A DNA stretch of 64,000 bases from Hippasteria phrygiana. Taxonomy: Eukaryota; Echinodermata; Asteroidea; Valvatida; Goniasteridae. The notes under the pieces are model-generated. The model worked only from the letters and a program-made list of their open reading frames with translations. It had not been told where the DNA came from and searched no databases. A program made the translations under genes and the position numbers. The stretch is taken from NCBI GenBank assembly GCA_037893225.1, contig JAZGUH010000276.1:744001-808000 (forward strand), read 5' to 3'. Positions 38,652-50,105 of this stretch are shown here, in pieces. Numbering within the stretch: position 1 is the stretch's first letter; each line of letters starts with the position of its first letter.

Positions 38652-38735
38652 AACCCTCCTATACTTATAACTATCACAGCCTATCAAAAACTCTAAACAC
38701 CAACTCTGACAGTTTGTGTGTGTTTTAATCTGTAC
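38652..38735. mobile_element. Truncated TTAA MITE, family A
   Basis: TTAACCCTCCTATACTTATA followed by ACTATCACAGCCTATCAAAA is the reverse complement of the family A right end. Similarity fades after about 85 bp. Confidence 0.6.
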
Positions 38736-38882
38736 AACAACTGGGTCGATTTTGGCCAGGTGCATGTGCTACATGTAGTTCCACAACTTCAGAATCACTT
38801 TTTATCACTTTTTAGTAAGTGAACCTCTTGGTACCTTGTGTCAAACACGGACTAGTCTAGCTACGGACTCCTTGCTTTGTTT

Positions 38883-39067
38883 TTAACCCCTTCTGGCCGG
38901 CCGTTATTATCGACAACTGGTAAGACGGGCTTGTTCAGCCAAGCGCAGCGCAGACAATATGCAAACAATGGATTGAGCATGTGCAGGAATGTGCATATAG
39001 ACAACAACCAGCCAGGTGTTCATTTTCAAACTGCGGCCATGGTCATTGTCTGTATTCAAGAGGTTAA
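38883..39067. mobile_element. TTAA-ended MITE, family B
   Basis: TTAACCCCTTCTGGCCGGCC...TTCAAGAGGTTAA, 185 bp. The same element occurs at 45145-45330, sharing TTGTTCAGCCAAGCG, AAACAATGGATT and the right end. Confidence 0.8.
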
Positions 39068-42000
39068 CAAATTGCACTGCGAATAATAGCTGGATTTAAA
39101 ACTTTGATCTAATTTGTCATTATTTTGGTTACCAATTTGCACTATTTTTCAACATTGAAATACCTCTTTTTTTTCTGTCACAACAGCACCCTTTTGACAA
39201 ACATTCCTCGATGAGTGGCTAATATTTGAATATGCAAGAACATATACAATTCTGAGTCTCAAGAAAGTCTTGAACACTCAATTATATTCTGGGAAATGTC
39301 TACATTTTAGAGCCTGCAATAAAATCAAGAATTAAATGTAGTGAGAAATAAAAAGTAATTCTGGCTTTACAGAATGAAAGTTTGATTTGTTCTGATATTC
39401 AAAGATAAAAATACACTGCGCTTTCAGTTCACTGTTTATTGAGAAAGCAAAATGAAAGAAGAACAACAGTACTTTCATACAAAGAATTCAGGAAAAAAAG
39501 TCACAACCTTTTAATCTGGTTTCATTTTTGTTCTCTTTTCTTGAAGCATATTCAGTCCAGCTAGCTGCATTTTGACTGAATGTATTTCCTCCATTAGGTA
39601 TGCTTGACATTTTCAACTTTGTATGCAAGTCATTTTGGATTTAAAATTCCGGGAACGTTATTAATAAAGTACTTCAGTGCTACCTGCAATTGTTGATCTT
39701 TGGGGCTTTACAGGCTGACTGTTTATGTCAATAGAAACGATTGTACTCCCAGCCTGTACCAGTCTATAACATCCTACAATGACGTTCATTCACTGACCAT
39801 TTACAAAGACGTTATTTTTAGCAAGGTGGGTGTGCGCTGAAGTCAAAGTGGTCGTAGTTTATTGACTAAATGAGTCAGATCTGACCAGCTCCTTATAGCC
39901 AACATGGAACACGTAGGCAGATAAAGCACTATTTTTTTCAGTGACTCGAGAATGGAAAGTCATATGAGATTGACAATGAATGACCTGTCCACTGTGGTCA
40001 TTTAGAGAAGATCTTAATGAAAGACACAGACTAGTATTTGTGGAAAATTGTCAACTGTGGCCACGAAAATCGGTCCCACATATTTGAATTTTGATGTAGG
40101 AGTAACTGATAGTTACACAAGTTAGTCACTTCATTTCATTCATTCATTTCTGCAGATAAAAAACCCATTAAAAAACACTAAAATACATTCATGCTTATAA
40201 TAGTTAATACTCTTACTGAGTTGAATTTTGGTTTGAACTACATGTATACAGGCTTAGTTAAATAGCTCATTTCAAAATACGGGGGAGGGGGGGGGGGGGT
40301 TCATGGTCAGAGCTACGTAAAACGAAGCCGATTGGCTGGATGTAAATTCTGAAATTGACGGAGATGAAGCCACATGGTAAATTGCATTTCATACTTTTGA
40401 GAAGAAATTATTCTAAACTAAAGACAATCATTGCTGCAGCATTCGTTGGATTTATGGGGTTTTCATAACAAACAACAAACTTCCCTGAATGGGTCTTTTG
40501 AGTATAAATTCACCATCAGCAAGTGAACTGAATTAATGTGAACCTAGCCAAAGTAGGCTGATCAGCTGCACATCACCTGCACACACACGTACACATGTTA
40601 ATGCCGTGCACGTGTTTCAGATTAACTCTGTACATATACGGGACTGCGACATCAAACAGGTCCTTCTTTAACTTTAAAAAGAATGGTCAAGTTCACACTG
40701 CGATCCGTGCAAACATCAGTATTCAGACATCAGTGCAACTTTTGGGAGGTCTGGATCATGGTGCTTTCAGGGGTCGAATTTCAGGTAAAAATCTACTAGA
40801 CAGCTGGGCTTGTAGCACAAAATTTTTAATAGACCAGAAGGTATTTCACAAGACCAATGGTAAAAATAAGAACACATGTACCGTTTTTTGAATGAACGTG
40901 CTATTTTGATTTGTTTTCCCTTTGCCGACCTTGTTGGGGGAGGGGGAGGGTTAGGAATGCTGTTTTGATTGAAACTCCGTCTTAAAACTAAAAATGCCCA
41001 TTGCAGAAATGATAGGGTTTTTCAGTTCACCAGATTTAGAAAAAATTTACTTTAATGATAGCATTTCAGGCAGTGTATGAAAAAAAAACTACTAGACCAG
41101 TTGATTCAAGAGTTCACTAGACCAACGCTCATCAAATCACTGGACTTGGTCCAGCGGTACACTGGATATTTCGATCCCTGGCTTTTATAACCAGACTCGA
41201 GCACATTTCTGAAGGACCATGTAATGATACCATGATGTAAACGTACATGTATTTATAGAGAGTACTATATCTCAAGACTCTTGTCTCTTTCCAAAATAGT
41301 ACTTTTGAATTTCCTTGACTGTCCAAATGTGTCAAAAATCAACATCTTCAAAATTAAGGTCTGCAACCTTCTCCTCTGCGATACTCTTGTGAACTATCCT
41401 GAAAAAATGAATACTTTTTGGATGGCCCCCAACAAGGACATCACACCGCTGAGAATTGCAGGAAAATAAATAATGCTCGGAAAATAAATAAAAATGTCTG
41501 ATGTCCCGACCCTTTTTCTTTTTCAAGGCTGCTTCCATTTTTGAAGCCACCTTCTTTTTTGGTTGGCTTTTCTCCAAAAAAGTCACAAAAATGTCAAGAG
41601 AAGTGAGAAAACGCCTCCTAGTCAATCCAATGCATGTTTGGAATTCCAATGTCAGCGAAAGCCATGTTGAAAAATATCACCCGTCGCGATCTTAAAACAG
41701 AAGTAAAAAATGGCCTCTTTTAAAAAAAATGACATGACAAACATACTTTCTTTTCTTCACTTTGCCTTATGTCTTTGCACAGGACCCTTGTTTTTTGATA
41801 GCGTTAAATGGGCTTGTGAATACTAGTCAGGAAACACTTGGAATAATCAATCAGTATTAACTATTAACTTGGGTTAAGACACAAAATAAGACACATCTGG
41901 TGTCTGCTCCTCAAAGTGCAATCACTGCTCGACGTTCCTTTCTTTACGATTAAAACCAGCCAGGATTATTCTTGATTCCGGATCTCACAGAGAATTAATG

Positions 42001-42249
42001 ACCGGAGACCATAAATCAATATTGGGCTATAGACTAACACTCCTCTACCTTATGCATGTTTGTATTTCTATTTTGAACACACTGCAGTGAGTTCTTTGTT
42101 TTGTGATTGAAACAACAGAATTCCACATTGGTATCTAAAACACACAAACTACAATTAAGAATAAAAGTTAACCAAAAAAGAACAAAACCCACAACCCCAA
42201 AAATTTGATTTATTGTGTTTAGTTTTTTCTAAATTTGTTTTTATTTAAT
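39068..42249. other. Intergenic stretch, no gene recognised
   Basis: AT-rich. A G run lies at about 40283-40298. CTAGACCAG/TAGACCA motifs recur at 40790-41150 and may be an old repeat. Short paired frames at 41281-41695 mirror each other and are not supported. Confidence 0.4.
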
Positions 42250-42335
42250 GTTTTGTCATTTTATGTGCAGTGCCTAATTGAGGTATTCTTTATTAAGATG
42301 GAAGGCACTATATAAATATGTTTTACCATTATAAT
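42250..42335 (+). mobile_element. LINE/SINE-type 3' tail
   Basis: GTGCCTAATTGAGG...GGAAGGCACTATATAAATATG followed by TTTTACCATTATAATTATG. This 'GCACTATATAAAT plus ATT-rich' ending is typical of non-LTR element 3' tails, but too little remains to classify. Confidence 0.4.
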
Positions 42336-42845
42336 TATGCAAATGCGTGACCACATAAATTTGCATTGATGTGAATCTAAAGTACAATTTGAATTTTATA
42401 AATAAAAACTTACAATGTACTTGATGTTTTAAAATGAAAAAGGGTCAATTTTATGGGCTTCTTTATTCACTGAAACTATCAAACGAAATTTCAATAATAC
42501 TAGAGGTTTCCATATACCAAACAGTAACTGGTTTTACACAAAAGCTGTGTGGTGATAAGGTTTGGGCTACTTCCCGATGACGTCCATGAAGGCTCGTTAT
42601 CAAAGTCTACTTGTTGTTTTTTCTCTCACTTGTCCAAACAATTTGATGCAATACCAGCCAAGAGATATCACCGCATTTGAAAAATGTCCCATCTGGATGG
42701 GAAGTGTGTCAGTATGAATATGTCTGCATTATTCTTAAATAAATTCCACTCAGACTCAAATTCTACAGTCAAAGAATTACTACAAATCAAACTAATAAAA
42801 TTAGTCGCAATCCCGCTCCTGCCAGTTTCTTTGTTCACTTTGAAA

Positions 42846-43272
42846 TAGGGCTGTTCATTTTCGAATAATTTAGTATTCGAATATTCGAAACTTGGTTTGA
42901 TCGAATATTCGATACTCGCTGATCAAGTTTTTCAGTGCATGCCGCACCAGTAAAAAAAACATTGCACGTAAAAGCATACCGGTGTTTTACGTATGGCGAT
43001 TGATATTATGGACCATTCGGACAGCATTTTTTTGCATGCCCCTGTTGTATCAAGGGATTTACGGACGGGAACAATAAACTTCCGTCCACAAAAAGTTACA
43101 ATTGACAAAAATGCGGCATTTGACACTGCTAAGCGCCGCAACTTTCCTATTAAAATAGCATCAGAGTCGTATCTGTACGTGCACATATATCTTTTCGAAT
43201 ATTCGAACTGGCAAAATGATATTCGAATATTCGCTTGACGATCAAATATTCAGTAAATTAGGGACAGCCCTA
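42846..43272. mobile_element. hAT-like MITE with perfect 8-bp target duplication
   Basis: 427 bp. Ends TAGGGCTGTTCATTTTCGAA and TTAGGGACAGCCCTA. Perfect direct duplication CTTTGAAA at 42838-42845 and 43273-43280. Subterminal regions are dense in ATTCGAATATTCGAA. It landed in a decayed SINE (AATCCCGCTCCTGCCAGTTT just to the left). The short frames inside are not transposase. Confidence 0.9.
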
Positions 43273-43718
43273 CTTTGAAATTGTAATAAAATAAATACTT
43301 GCAGGACTGTTTTTGGTTTTTGTTTTTTACTGGTGCTGACAGCATAAGGGTACCATCATTATTCTGCATGTACCTTCCTCTTTCCCTGTCTGAATCTGGT
43401 TTAGTTCTGCGGTTAAATGAATAAATATGGAAAATGTCAACAGGAAGAAGAGTTTAGCTGGGCAGCAGGTCATACTTGACTGAAAACACCCAACCCCCCC
43501 CCCCCAAAAAAACAAAACAAAAAAAACAAAACAAAAAACAAACAAACACCCACCACACCCCAACAAATTCTACAAATGAAAAAAACAACAAGCAAACAAA
43601 ACTATCTCACTGAAGTATTGGAGCACGATTGTTCTGTAACTGTTTCAAAACTATTTATCAACCATCATTGGTACTTGGTATTCTGTTAATCATAAAACCA
43701 AAATAGCCAGCAACTGCC
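43273..43718. other. Spacer with C run and CAAAACAAA repeat
   Basis: CCCCCCCCC then an A/C-rich simple tract at 43495-43550. Nothing else. Confidence 0.5.
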
Positions 43719-43871
43719 TTAAAAACCCTAACCCTCCAGGGTATTTTGGCTAGAAACCCTGCCAGACGCATCAGATTGCATACTTTGTCACATTGACTTG
43801 TGTGCAGAGTGCAGCAAAGTCAAGCTGTCACCACAGATGCACTGTGCTGCGTCTGGCAGGGTTAGGGTTAA
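43719..43871. mobile_element. Short TTAA-ended inverted-repeat element
   Basis: TTAAAAACCCTAACC at the left and GGTTAGGGTTAA (on the same strand, GTTAGGGTTAA) at the right. An inner inverted repeat AACCCTGCCAGACGCA / TGCGTCTGGCAGGGTT gives a 16-bp stem. Confidence 0.7.
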
Positions 43872-44548
43872 TTCTTTTTGGAATTGCACAAGGTTTGTTT
43901 GCTGCATTTTTACTGTTTACTACTCCATATGGATACCAGTTTAGAAAAATGCCAGAGCAGATTTTACAGCAAAAGATTCATTAGAACATTTTCCGTTGTC
44001 AGGACAACAAAAAATGAAACAAAGGGCCTGCTGTACTCTGAATTCATGGTCTTGTTCAAAACATAATTTGCAATAAATACCGAATTGTTACAAGCTAAAA
44101 ACTAAAATTCCAATACTTCAGATGACTGTTGACTTTTAACTGATTCATGGAATTCTGCATTCTCTGACGTCACAACAAAATTATCGATTGATCCATAAAT
44201 GCCACACCATACAACAAAAAAACCATGTGTTCAGAAACATATGTTGGGTTTAATCGGCCTATTTCCGTTTCCTGTTTACTTTGCCATTTGCAGAAAGTTA
44301 TCAATTTACTTGGGCTTACAAAGGTATCAAAAAACTTAAACACATAATCTTTCCAATGCATTAAACAAGGACAATAAGTGAAATGACTGAAGGATGAGTG
44401 TCCTACTGAGATTGCAAGAATGCAAACCATAGTATGCCCACACCCTATCTGCGCCCACTGAAACCACAACATTCCAGACAGCCCACTTTATGTATGTACA
44501 TGTGTACCAACAGAGGGCGACATTTCTCTAAACTGGTACAAAAAAAAC

Positions 44549-44993
44549 CTAGGGGCGCACCACACTTATAAACTCCCATTGACCTTAGTGTAAAATCCAC
44601 TAACTTCACAGTTAAAAAATCCTTATCCAGAAGTCTCTCAGTTTTTGTGGCACTACTGAAAATTATAGTTTGAATCTTAATGTCATATTCTTTTCATTTT
44701 TGGTAGGGTAGCCGTTTGGAATTTTTGCTAATTGTCCCCCAAAGAGTACCACCCCTAAAAATGTGGTTTTTCCCAAACCGGCTAGCTGCCATTTTTCATA
44801 CAGCATCCCTCCACTTGCCAAGCCAAATAGGAGCACAGAACCAACTAGGTTATGATAGCTGATCATAATTACACAATCTATCAATTGCATGACCCCCCAA
44901 AATGTATTATTCAAAAAAAGTTGTGGGTTTACAATTTATGGTAATCAGCTTGGCGCAGCCATTTTTTGCCTATTTAGTGTGGTGCACCCCTAG
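44549..44993. mobile_element. MITE with CTAGGGGCGCACCACAC ends
   Basis: 445 bp. CTAGGGGCGCACCACAC / GTGTGGTGCACCCCTAG. The left half shares AACTCCCATTGACCTTAGTG and ATCCTTATCCA with 50673-51076; both have ATGATAGCTGATCATAATTA near the right end. Confidence 0.85.
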
Positions 44994-45144
44994 CTTGAAA
45001 TCACAAACTGGTTTGAAATTCCCTTATCTTCCTTCGAACGGAGGGGGCCACTATTTCTGCTCGGCACAGCCTCTGGTTTTCAAATATTCCTGATGCATCT
45101 CCATATTTTTGCCCTTTGCAGAAACTTGTCAAAACACACAAACC

Positions 45145-45330
45145 TTAACCCCTTCTATCCAGCCGTTATGGCTGCTGGTATGCGAAGACGGATTTGTTCA
45201 GCCAAGCGTAAAGCAAACAATATGAAAACAATGGATTAAGTACACGTAGGAATGTACGCATAGATGACAACTGGCCAGGTGGTCTTTTTTAAACTGCGGT
45301 TCTGGCCGTCATCCGTATTCAAGAAATTAA
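45145..45330. mobile_element. TTAA-ended MITE, family B, second copy
   Basis: TTAACCCCTTCTATCCAGCC...TTCAAGAAATTAA, 186 bp. Its right-hand TTAA is also the start of the neighbouring TTAAAGGTA element, so the two abut on one TTAA. Confidence 0.8.
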
Positions 45331-45545
45331 AGGTAAATATACACAACATTTGCAAACATCAAAAAACAAAACTACAAAAATTATTATAAAATACCTTCCT
45401 TGACTTTAGGTAAATAATAGTTTCAAGCATCCTGTGAAATCACAGCACCTAGGGTGTGCTGTCATTTTCAAGAAAAGTTGAAGTTGTGTATCAATTTCCA
45501 GCGATCATCATTGGAAATAGTCTTGTTCCTTGACCTGATAATTTT
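45327..45545 (-). mobile_element. Copy of the TTTAAAGGTA MITE family, inverted
   Basis: Starts TTAAAGGTAAATATACACA and carries the family blocks in reverse: ATCCTGTGAAATCACAGCAC, TCAAGAAAAGTTGAAG and AATTTCCAGCGATCATC. The far inverted repeat is eroded. Confidence 0.65.
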
Positions 45546-46090
45546 GTGACATCTTTTGCTCCGTTTTGTCTGAATTAAGGTCAGGGCACCAGACTACAAG
45601 AACATTTTTGTTTCTCTGTTTTCCCGGCATCTACGCCCACAAAACTTTTTACAGGTCAGTATTACAGTACAGGTATTTCCTATAAAATACCAACCCATCA
45701 TATCTATTCTTGTCTGAAAATTACAGCAAAATCAAATGTTTTATACTACATTTAAGCCAAAATTTGACAAACAAATTGGTAACTTGTCTTGTCTTAGGGG
45801 GAACATTTTTACATGGAAATTTCTCCCAAAAGTCATCTGTTAATCCCCACAAAATTGAACAGAAACTGAAAAAGGATGAAATAAGCTTTAATTTGATGTA
45901 TGTCTCCAACACCTTAGAGAGTTCTAAGTATTTTTCATGAATTTTGAAGGTTGGCGTATTTATCATTGGGGTCCATGGAAGTTGATTCACTGGTGTGCAA
46001 CCATATGGAATCACTGCAAAACCTTTCCAACAGAGGGCGCTATTACATACAAACAGTAACTTCATTATTACTGGACTGGAATGGAAATGC

Positions 46091-46460
46091 ATTCCAATAA
46101 GCCATTTGTGAGTTAAATTTGAATAACATCTGGTACACTGACATGCTCAAAATGCTTTGCACATTTTAACTTTGAATTCTCCAGACCAAAGAGACTATTA
46201 CTATATCGGGGCAAGCCTTATGCTAGCAACCCCCAGCTCCGGAATGGTCTGGTGTCTTTGTGCCATTCTCACTTATTGTGAACAATGTATTGGTGCTAAG
46301 CGTCTCTTACGTAACTATGCAAGAGCTTGCCCCGAATCATGTGATATAGCAACAGTGTCTTTGGTCTGGAGAATTCAAAGTAAAAAAATGTGCCAAGCAT
46401 TTGGAGCAAGTCAGTGTACCAGATGTTATTCAAATTTAACTCGCAAATGGCTTATTGGAA
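46091..46460. mobile_element. Foldback MITE with ~120-bp arms
   Basis: The left arm starts TTCCAATAAGCCATTTGTGA and runs through TTGAATTCTCCAGACCAAAG and TATCGGGGCAAG. The right arm is its reverse complement, ending GCAAATGGCTTATTGGAA. The open frame at 46157-46492 is a by-product. Confidence 0.88.
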
Positions 46461-47587
46461 AGAATAAAACTGTTTACGTGCAGAATAAATGAATAACTCT
46501 CACAGTGAATACCATAGGTATACTAATTGCTCAGTATATAGTGATTAGGTATTGACATAACATTATTGCTCATAATTCACTATGCTGATAAAGTAAAATA
46601 ACACCCAAAAATAAAAACGTGTTTAGCGTCATGCCTACCTCTCTTTGGATTCAATATTTGTTAGCTTTTTAACCAACTGACTTCAAGTTCATTTGAGCGG
46701 GGTGACATGGGATGAAATTAGACACTTAAAAGTGCACGGCCCTCATCAGCTTCTGATCTGTTATGGCATAGCTTGAGGATTTTGCAGGATTAAGACAGTG
46801 GCCCCCTCCAGAGAACAAATTCAAGAAATAACAGAGAATCTTTGTGAATTGGGGCTTTATCAAATGTTTACATGGAGGCAGTTAAACGATTTTGCAGGAT
46901 TGAGGGTGCATCCTAGCAAAAATGCCTAGGGGTTAGGGTTTATATTTCAATTTTATAATACATATGCACCTATCAATTGTATGACGCACCCCTAGGGGAG
47001 GTGTGTCAGTGTCCAATGTGAGGCCATCTTTTGGGGTCCCATCGTACCCATCATGTTCTCGACGAACTATTCACGTACAATTGACGCTATAAACCGCGTT
47101 TTTTTGACGCACCATGTCCAGACAACTCACCTATGACAGACATAATATGTCTCGTAGTTTAAAAGTGCATAAAGCACCATGACGCATCAATTGTCAACAG
47201 AGGGCGCCTTAACATATTGACAAACCACCACAGACATAAATAACCTATTATTTATGTTTGTGCAAACCACAGCATTAAGCCACCCTCTGTCAACAACAAA
47301 CGATGTCAAACTTTAAAAATTGGGGGGAAAGTGAGGGGAAAAGTTATAATTTGGGGGGGGGGGGGGGGGGGGAACTGAAAAATCACCGGCCGTCAAAAAT
47401 AACAAAGGGGGGGGGGGGGGGGGGGGACGACGACCTGGACATCATTTGATGTATGAGGGTGCTGTTTAAAACATTAAGATACGTATTTATGTACATTTAC
47501 TTGGCCATGCTATAGGGCTTTTTCCCGAGGATTTCCAGTTTTAAATAAGCGGCCAGTGCAATAAAACTTTTACCAAGAGCCTTTTGG
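46461..47587. other. Intergenic stretch with two long G runs
   Basis: G runs at about 47355-47371 and 47407-47426. AAATGCCTAGGGGTTAGGGTT at 46920 resembles a TTAGGGTT-type MITE end. CAACAGAGGGCGCC at 47201. No gene recognised. Confidence 0.4.
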
Positions 47588-47740
47588 AAAGAGTTCCATA
47601 TCCTGACATCATTTGGACCTCGTGCACAAAGTCTATTGGCCATGACAGAAAAAAATCAAAGTATTTTCAAAGAAAAAGCAAAAAAAATGTTCCTCCTAAA
47701 TTCGTGTTTCTTCATCAGATTTACACTTTTTGGTAGCTTT

Positions 47741-49133
47741 TAAAGAGGAACTAAAACGGCAATTTCTTTTTGACTTTTTTAACTTATCTGATAGTTTATG
47801 CCTCCCCAAAACTAATGTAACAAGTCTCATAATTCTGAAAAAATAAATAAAATGTTTTTGAACCTTTTCTTTCTGAGCCACTTTGACTCGATTCAGAAAA
47901 GGCCGAGGTCAACTGCGTGCCGTATCGCGCGAGTATTGACGTATACGTATAGAAACATATGACGTCACTGTATTATACGACAATGTTTTACGTAGAGTCT
48001 GTACGTATTTTTTTGTCTAAGGCTAGTATTACTTGCTGTACTTTTTGCTCATGATTCAGGAGTAACACTACGATAAACATATTTTAAAGTGTTGACATCT
48101 TTGTGAGACACATTTAGAATTGGGGTTGTAGGCTTGTTCTTGCTGAAAAGCTAGTTATGAGTCATACTTTCCTTTGTTTGCAGTCGGCTTTTATTGGAAC
48201 TTGCGTGGTGAGTTGTGTGTGAGCTGATGCTATACTCTAGTCTGGCGACTTTGCTTATGCAGCCCTCATAAGGACCCGCGCCTTCTCAGAACAATACACA
48301 CAATTTCTGTTATAAGGTACCAGACTCAATCGCATGTAGCGCATGCGGTACCGTGCGTGTACAATGCATGTTGAGTCAAGCGAGCGTGGACAGGGAGACG
48401 GCCGGGGCTCTGGCTGCTCAAGACGGCAACCGCAGGCAACGTCGTCGCGGTGGTGCGCGTGAGTCCGGGGCACGATTGGAATGCTCGGTGCCTAGAGTTG
48501 GAATGGCTCCAGCCTTCAAACGGAACTGTGCCTTCAAACCCAGCTGAGTTTTCATACTAACACTATCATCTATACAGTCTTTCGCGAAATGTTCTGCATA
48601 TATTTTCGACCATTTCGACAGCCCAAAATCAGATATTGTATTGTCTACAAAGCGGACCCACTGTCGCCTTTGAGCTCCATTTAGCACTGGGAATCGCAGT
48701 AAGGTTAAGTCAGGGTTTTTGTCGATGTTCCTCGTGCAACCCCCAACTACACACGATCGAGGCATAATGATTATCTCAGAACCATGCTCACACTGAAATA
48801 ATATCAAAATTAGACAAAATAGACGGGAAAACAGGGGAGAAAGGTCGACAAAAACTCTTCAGCAGCATCAACTCCACGTACGTACATGCATAGTGTTTGG
48901 CTGTAGCATCAACCGACTCTACACGTGTACGTCACGGGGTCACGTACATACATTTAACATACATAATGAGCTTTCGCGAAACAGGATAAATGGTTCAGAA
49001 TAACAACCCTTTTTTTTTAATAAAAAAATTTCTCTCGTCTGCAAACTAATCTCCATCAGTTAAAAGAGTATTTAAACTGTCGGAAAAGTCCAAAAAGTCA
49101 AAAACAAAATTTCCGTTTTAGTTCCTCTTTAAG
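47741..49133. mobile_element. Inverted-repeat element carrying a THAP-domain ORF
   Basis: Ends TTTAAAGAGGAACTAAAACGGCAATTT and, inverted, AAATTTCCGTTTTAGTTCCTCTTTAA, continued by TTTTGACTTTTT / AAAAAGTCAAAA. The interior is GC-richer than its surroundings and holds the THAP ORF at 48418-48765. THAP domains occur in P-element-type transposases and in host factors. No transposase catalytic domain is visible, so this may be a deletion derivative. Confidence 0.7.
48418..48765 (-). pseudogene. THAP-type zinc-finger ORF, one zinc ligand lost
   Basis: 115 codons from ATG at 48765. The THAP layout is nearly complete: start MPRSCVVGGC (Cys5, Cys10), FP at about residues 25-26, W36, then KIYAEHF at about 54-60 and LKAGAIPT near 83-90, the equivalent of the AVPT box. 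A C2CH THAP finger needs Cys-x2-His; here residue 56 is Tyr (TAT), with His59 kept, so zinc binding should fail. The remaining C-terminal part is Arg/Pro-rich and unlike known domains. It probably derives from a P-like element and is decayed. A divergent intact host exon is the alternative. Confidence 0.65.
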
Positions 49134-49167
49134 TCATAAGTGATGTCCGGATATGGAACTCTTTCCG

Positions 49168-49428
49168 TTAAAAAAGGCGATAAAGGGTCCAAGTTACTCG
49201 GACTAGTCATAAGCTACATAGCAACCATGGTAATAAAGATGTGCGATGACGGGTCAAGTCTCTTGAAAATTTACATTTTTAAAAATTTTCTCACTAGGTA
49301 AGCAATGTAAATTTACACAAACTATGAACAAATTAGGTTGTGCTATCTAGCTATGGGGCTCCAAGTCCAAGAGCCCCATCCGCATATGTAGTCCGAGTAA
49401 CTTGGACCCTTTATCACCTTTTTTAACA
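49168..49428. mobile_element. Hairpin element with GGGTCCAAGTTACTCGGACTA ends
   Basis: Left TTAAAAAAGGCGATAAAGGG then TCCAAGTTACTCGGACTA; right TAGTCCGAGTAACTTGGA then CCCTTTATCACCTTTTTTAA. Arms about 39 bp, loop about 180 bp. The right arm is shared with the next foldback. Confidence 0.8.
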
Positions 49429-50105
49429 TTTAGACATGATCTGGCGATAGTAGGGTTAAAGTACGCGTACGACGATTTTCTATTCATTAATTAAAAACGT
49501 CTAAAATCCCAACAAAAACATCAAAATTCAACCTTACAACGGCAACCAAAATACTAGATACGCCACCTTCTGAACAAGTGGAGTTCCATGATCAGATGAA
49601 TGAAGAATTCCCCCCCCCCCCCCATGACGCACGTGCAACCTCGAATCAATATACTACATGTATCTACACACGAACACTTACCGTGACCGTTATACAACTC
49701 ACGAAACAGTCGCCGGCATAAACAGGTTGTCGCGCGGTGCATGCGGGCGCTGCACATCAGGGTGACGTCATGCAAGGTCGAGGGGTCACTATTTGAACTG
49801 CAAGACAGCGAAAAGACATTTTCTGCGGGGGGTCTCTAAGAATTAAACGGTAAATTTCACTTTTTATTTGGATGGTAAGTAAACCTTGGTACATTCAATT
49901 GATCATGGAACTCCACTTGTTCAGAAGGTGGCGTATCTAGTATTTTGGTGGCCGTTGTAAGGTTGAATTCGGATGTTTTTGTTGGGATTTTAGACGTATT
50001 TAATGAATGAATAGAAAATCGTCGTACGCGTACTTGGACCCTACTCCCCAGATCATGTCCAAATGTTAAAAAAGTGATCATAAAGGGTCCAAGTTACTCG
50101 GACTA
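49389..50105. mobile_element. Foldback element with 214-bp arms
   Basis: Arms 49389-49602 and 49892-50105 are reverse complements at roughly 90% by eye: TAGTCCGAGTAACTTGGACC, ACGCGTACGACGATTTTCTA, AATACTAGATACGCCACCTT and CAAGTGGAGTTCCATGATCA. The loop has a C run (about 49609-49623) and CpG-rich sequence. Non-coding. Confidence 0.9.

Larger units (their letters stand above)
47588..49168. mobile_element. Outer inverted-repeat element enclosing the THAP element
   Basis: Left GGAAAGAGTTCCATATCCTG (with ACATCATTTGG) and right TGTCCGGATATGGAACTCTTTCC form the outer inverted repeat. The inner element with TTAAAGAGGAACTAAAACGG ends lies within, about 120 bp in from the left and 7 bp in from the right. 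Confidence 0.65.

Noticed and set aside
43719..43871. Interstitial telomeric repeats (TTAGGGTTA, CCCTAACCC)
   Set aside because: Only one or two units at each site, always as ends of TTAA-flanked elements.
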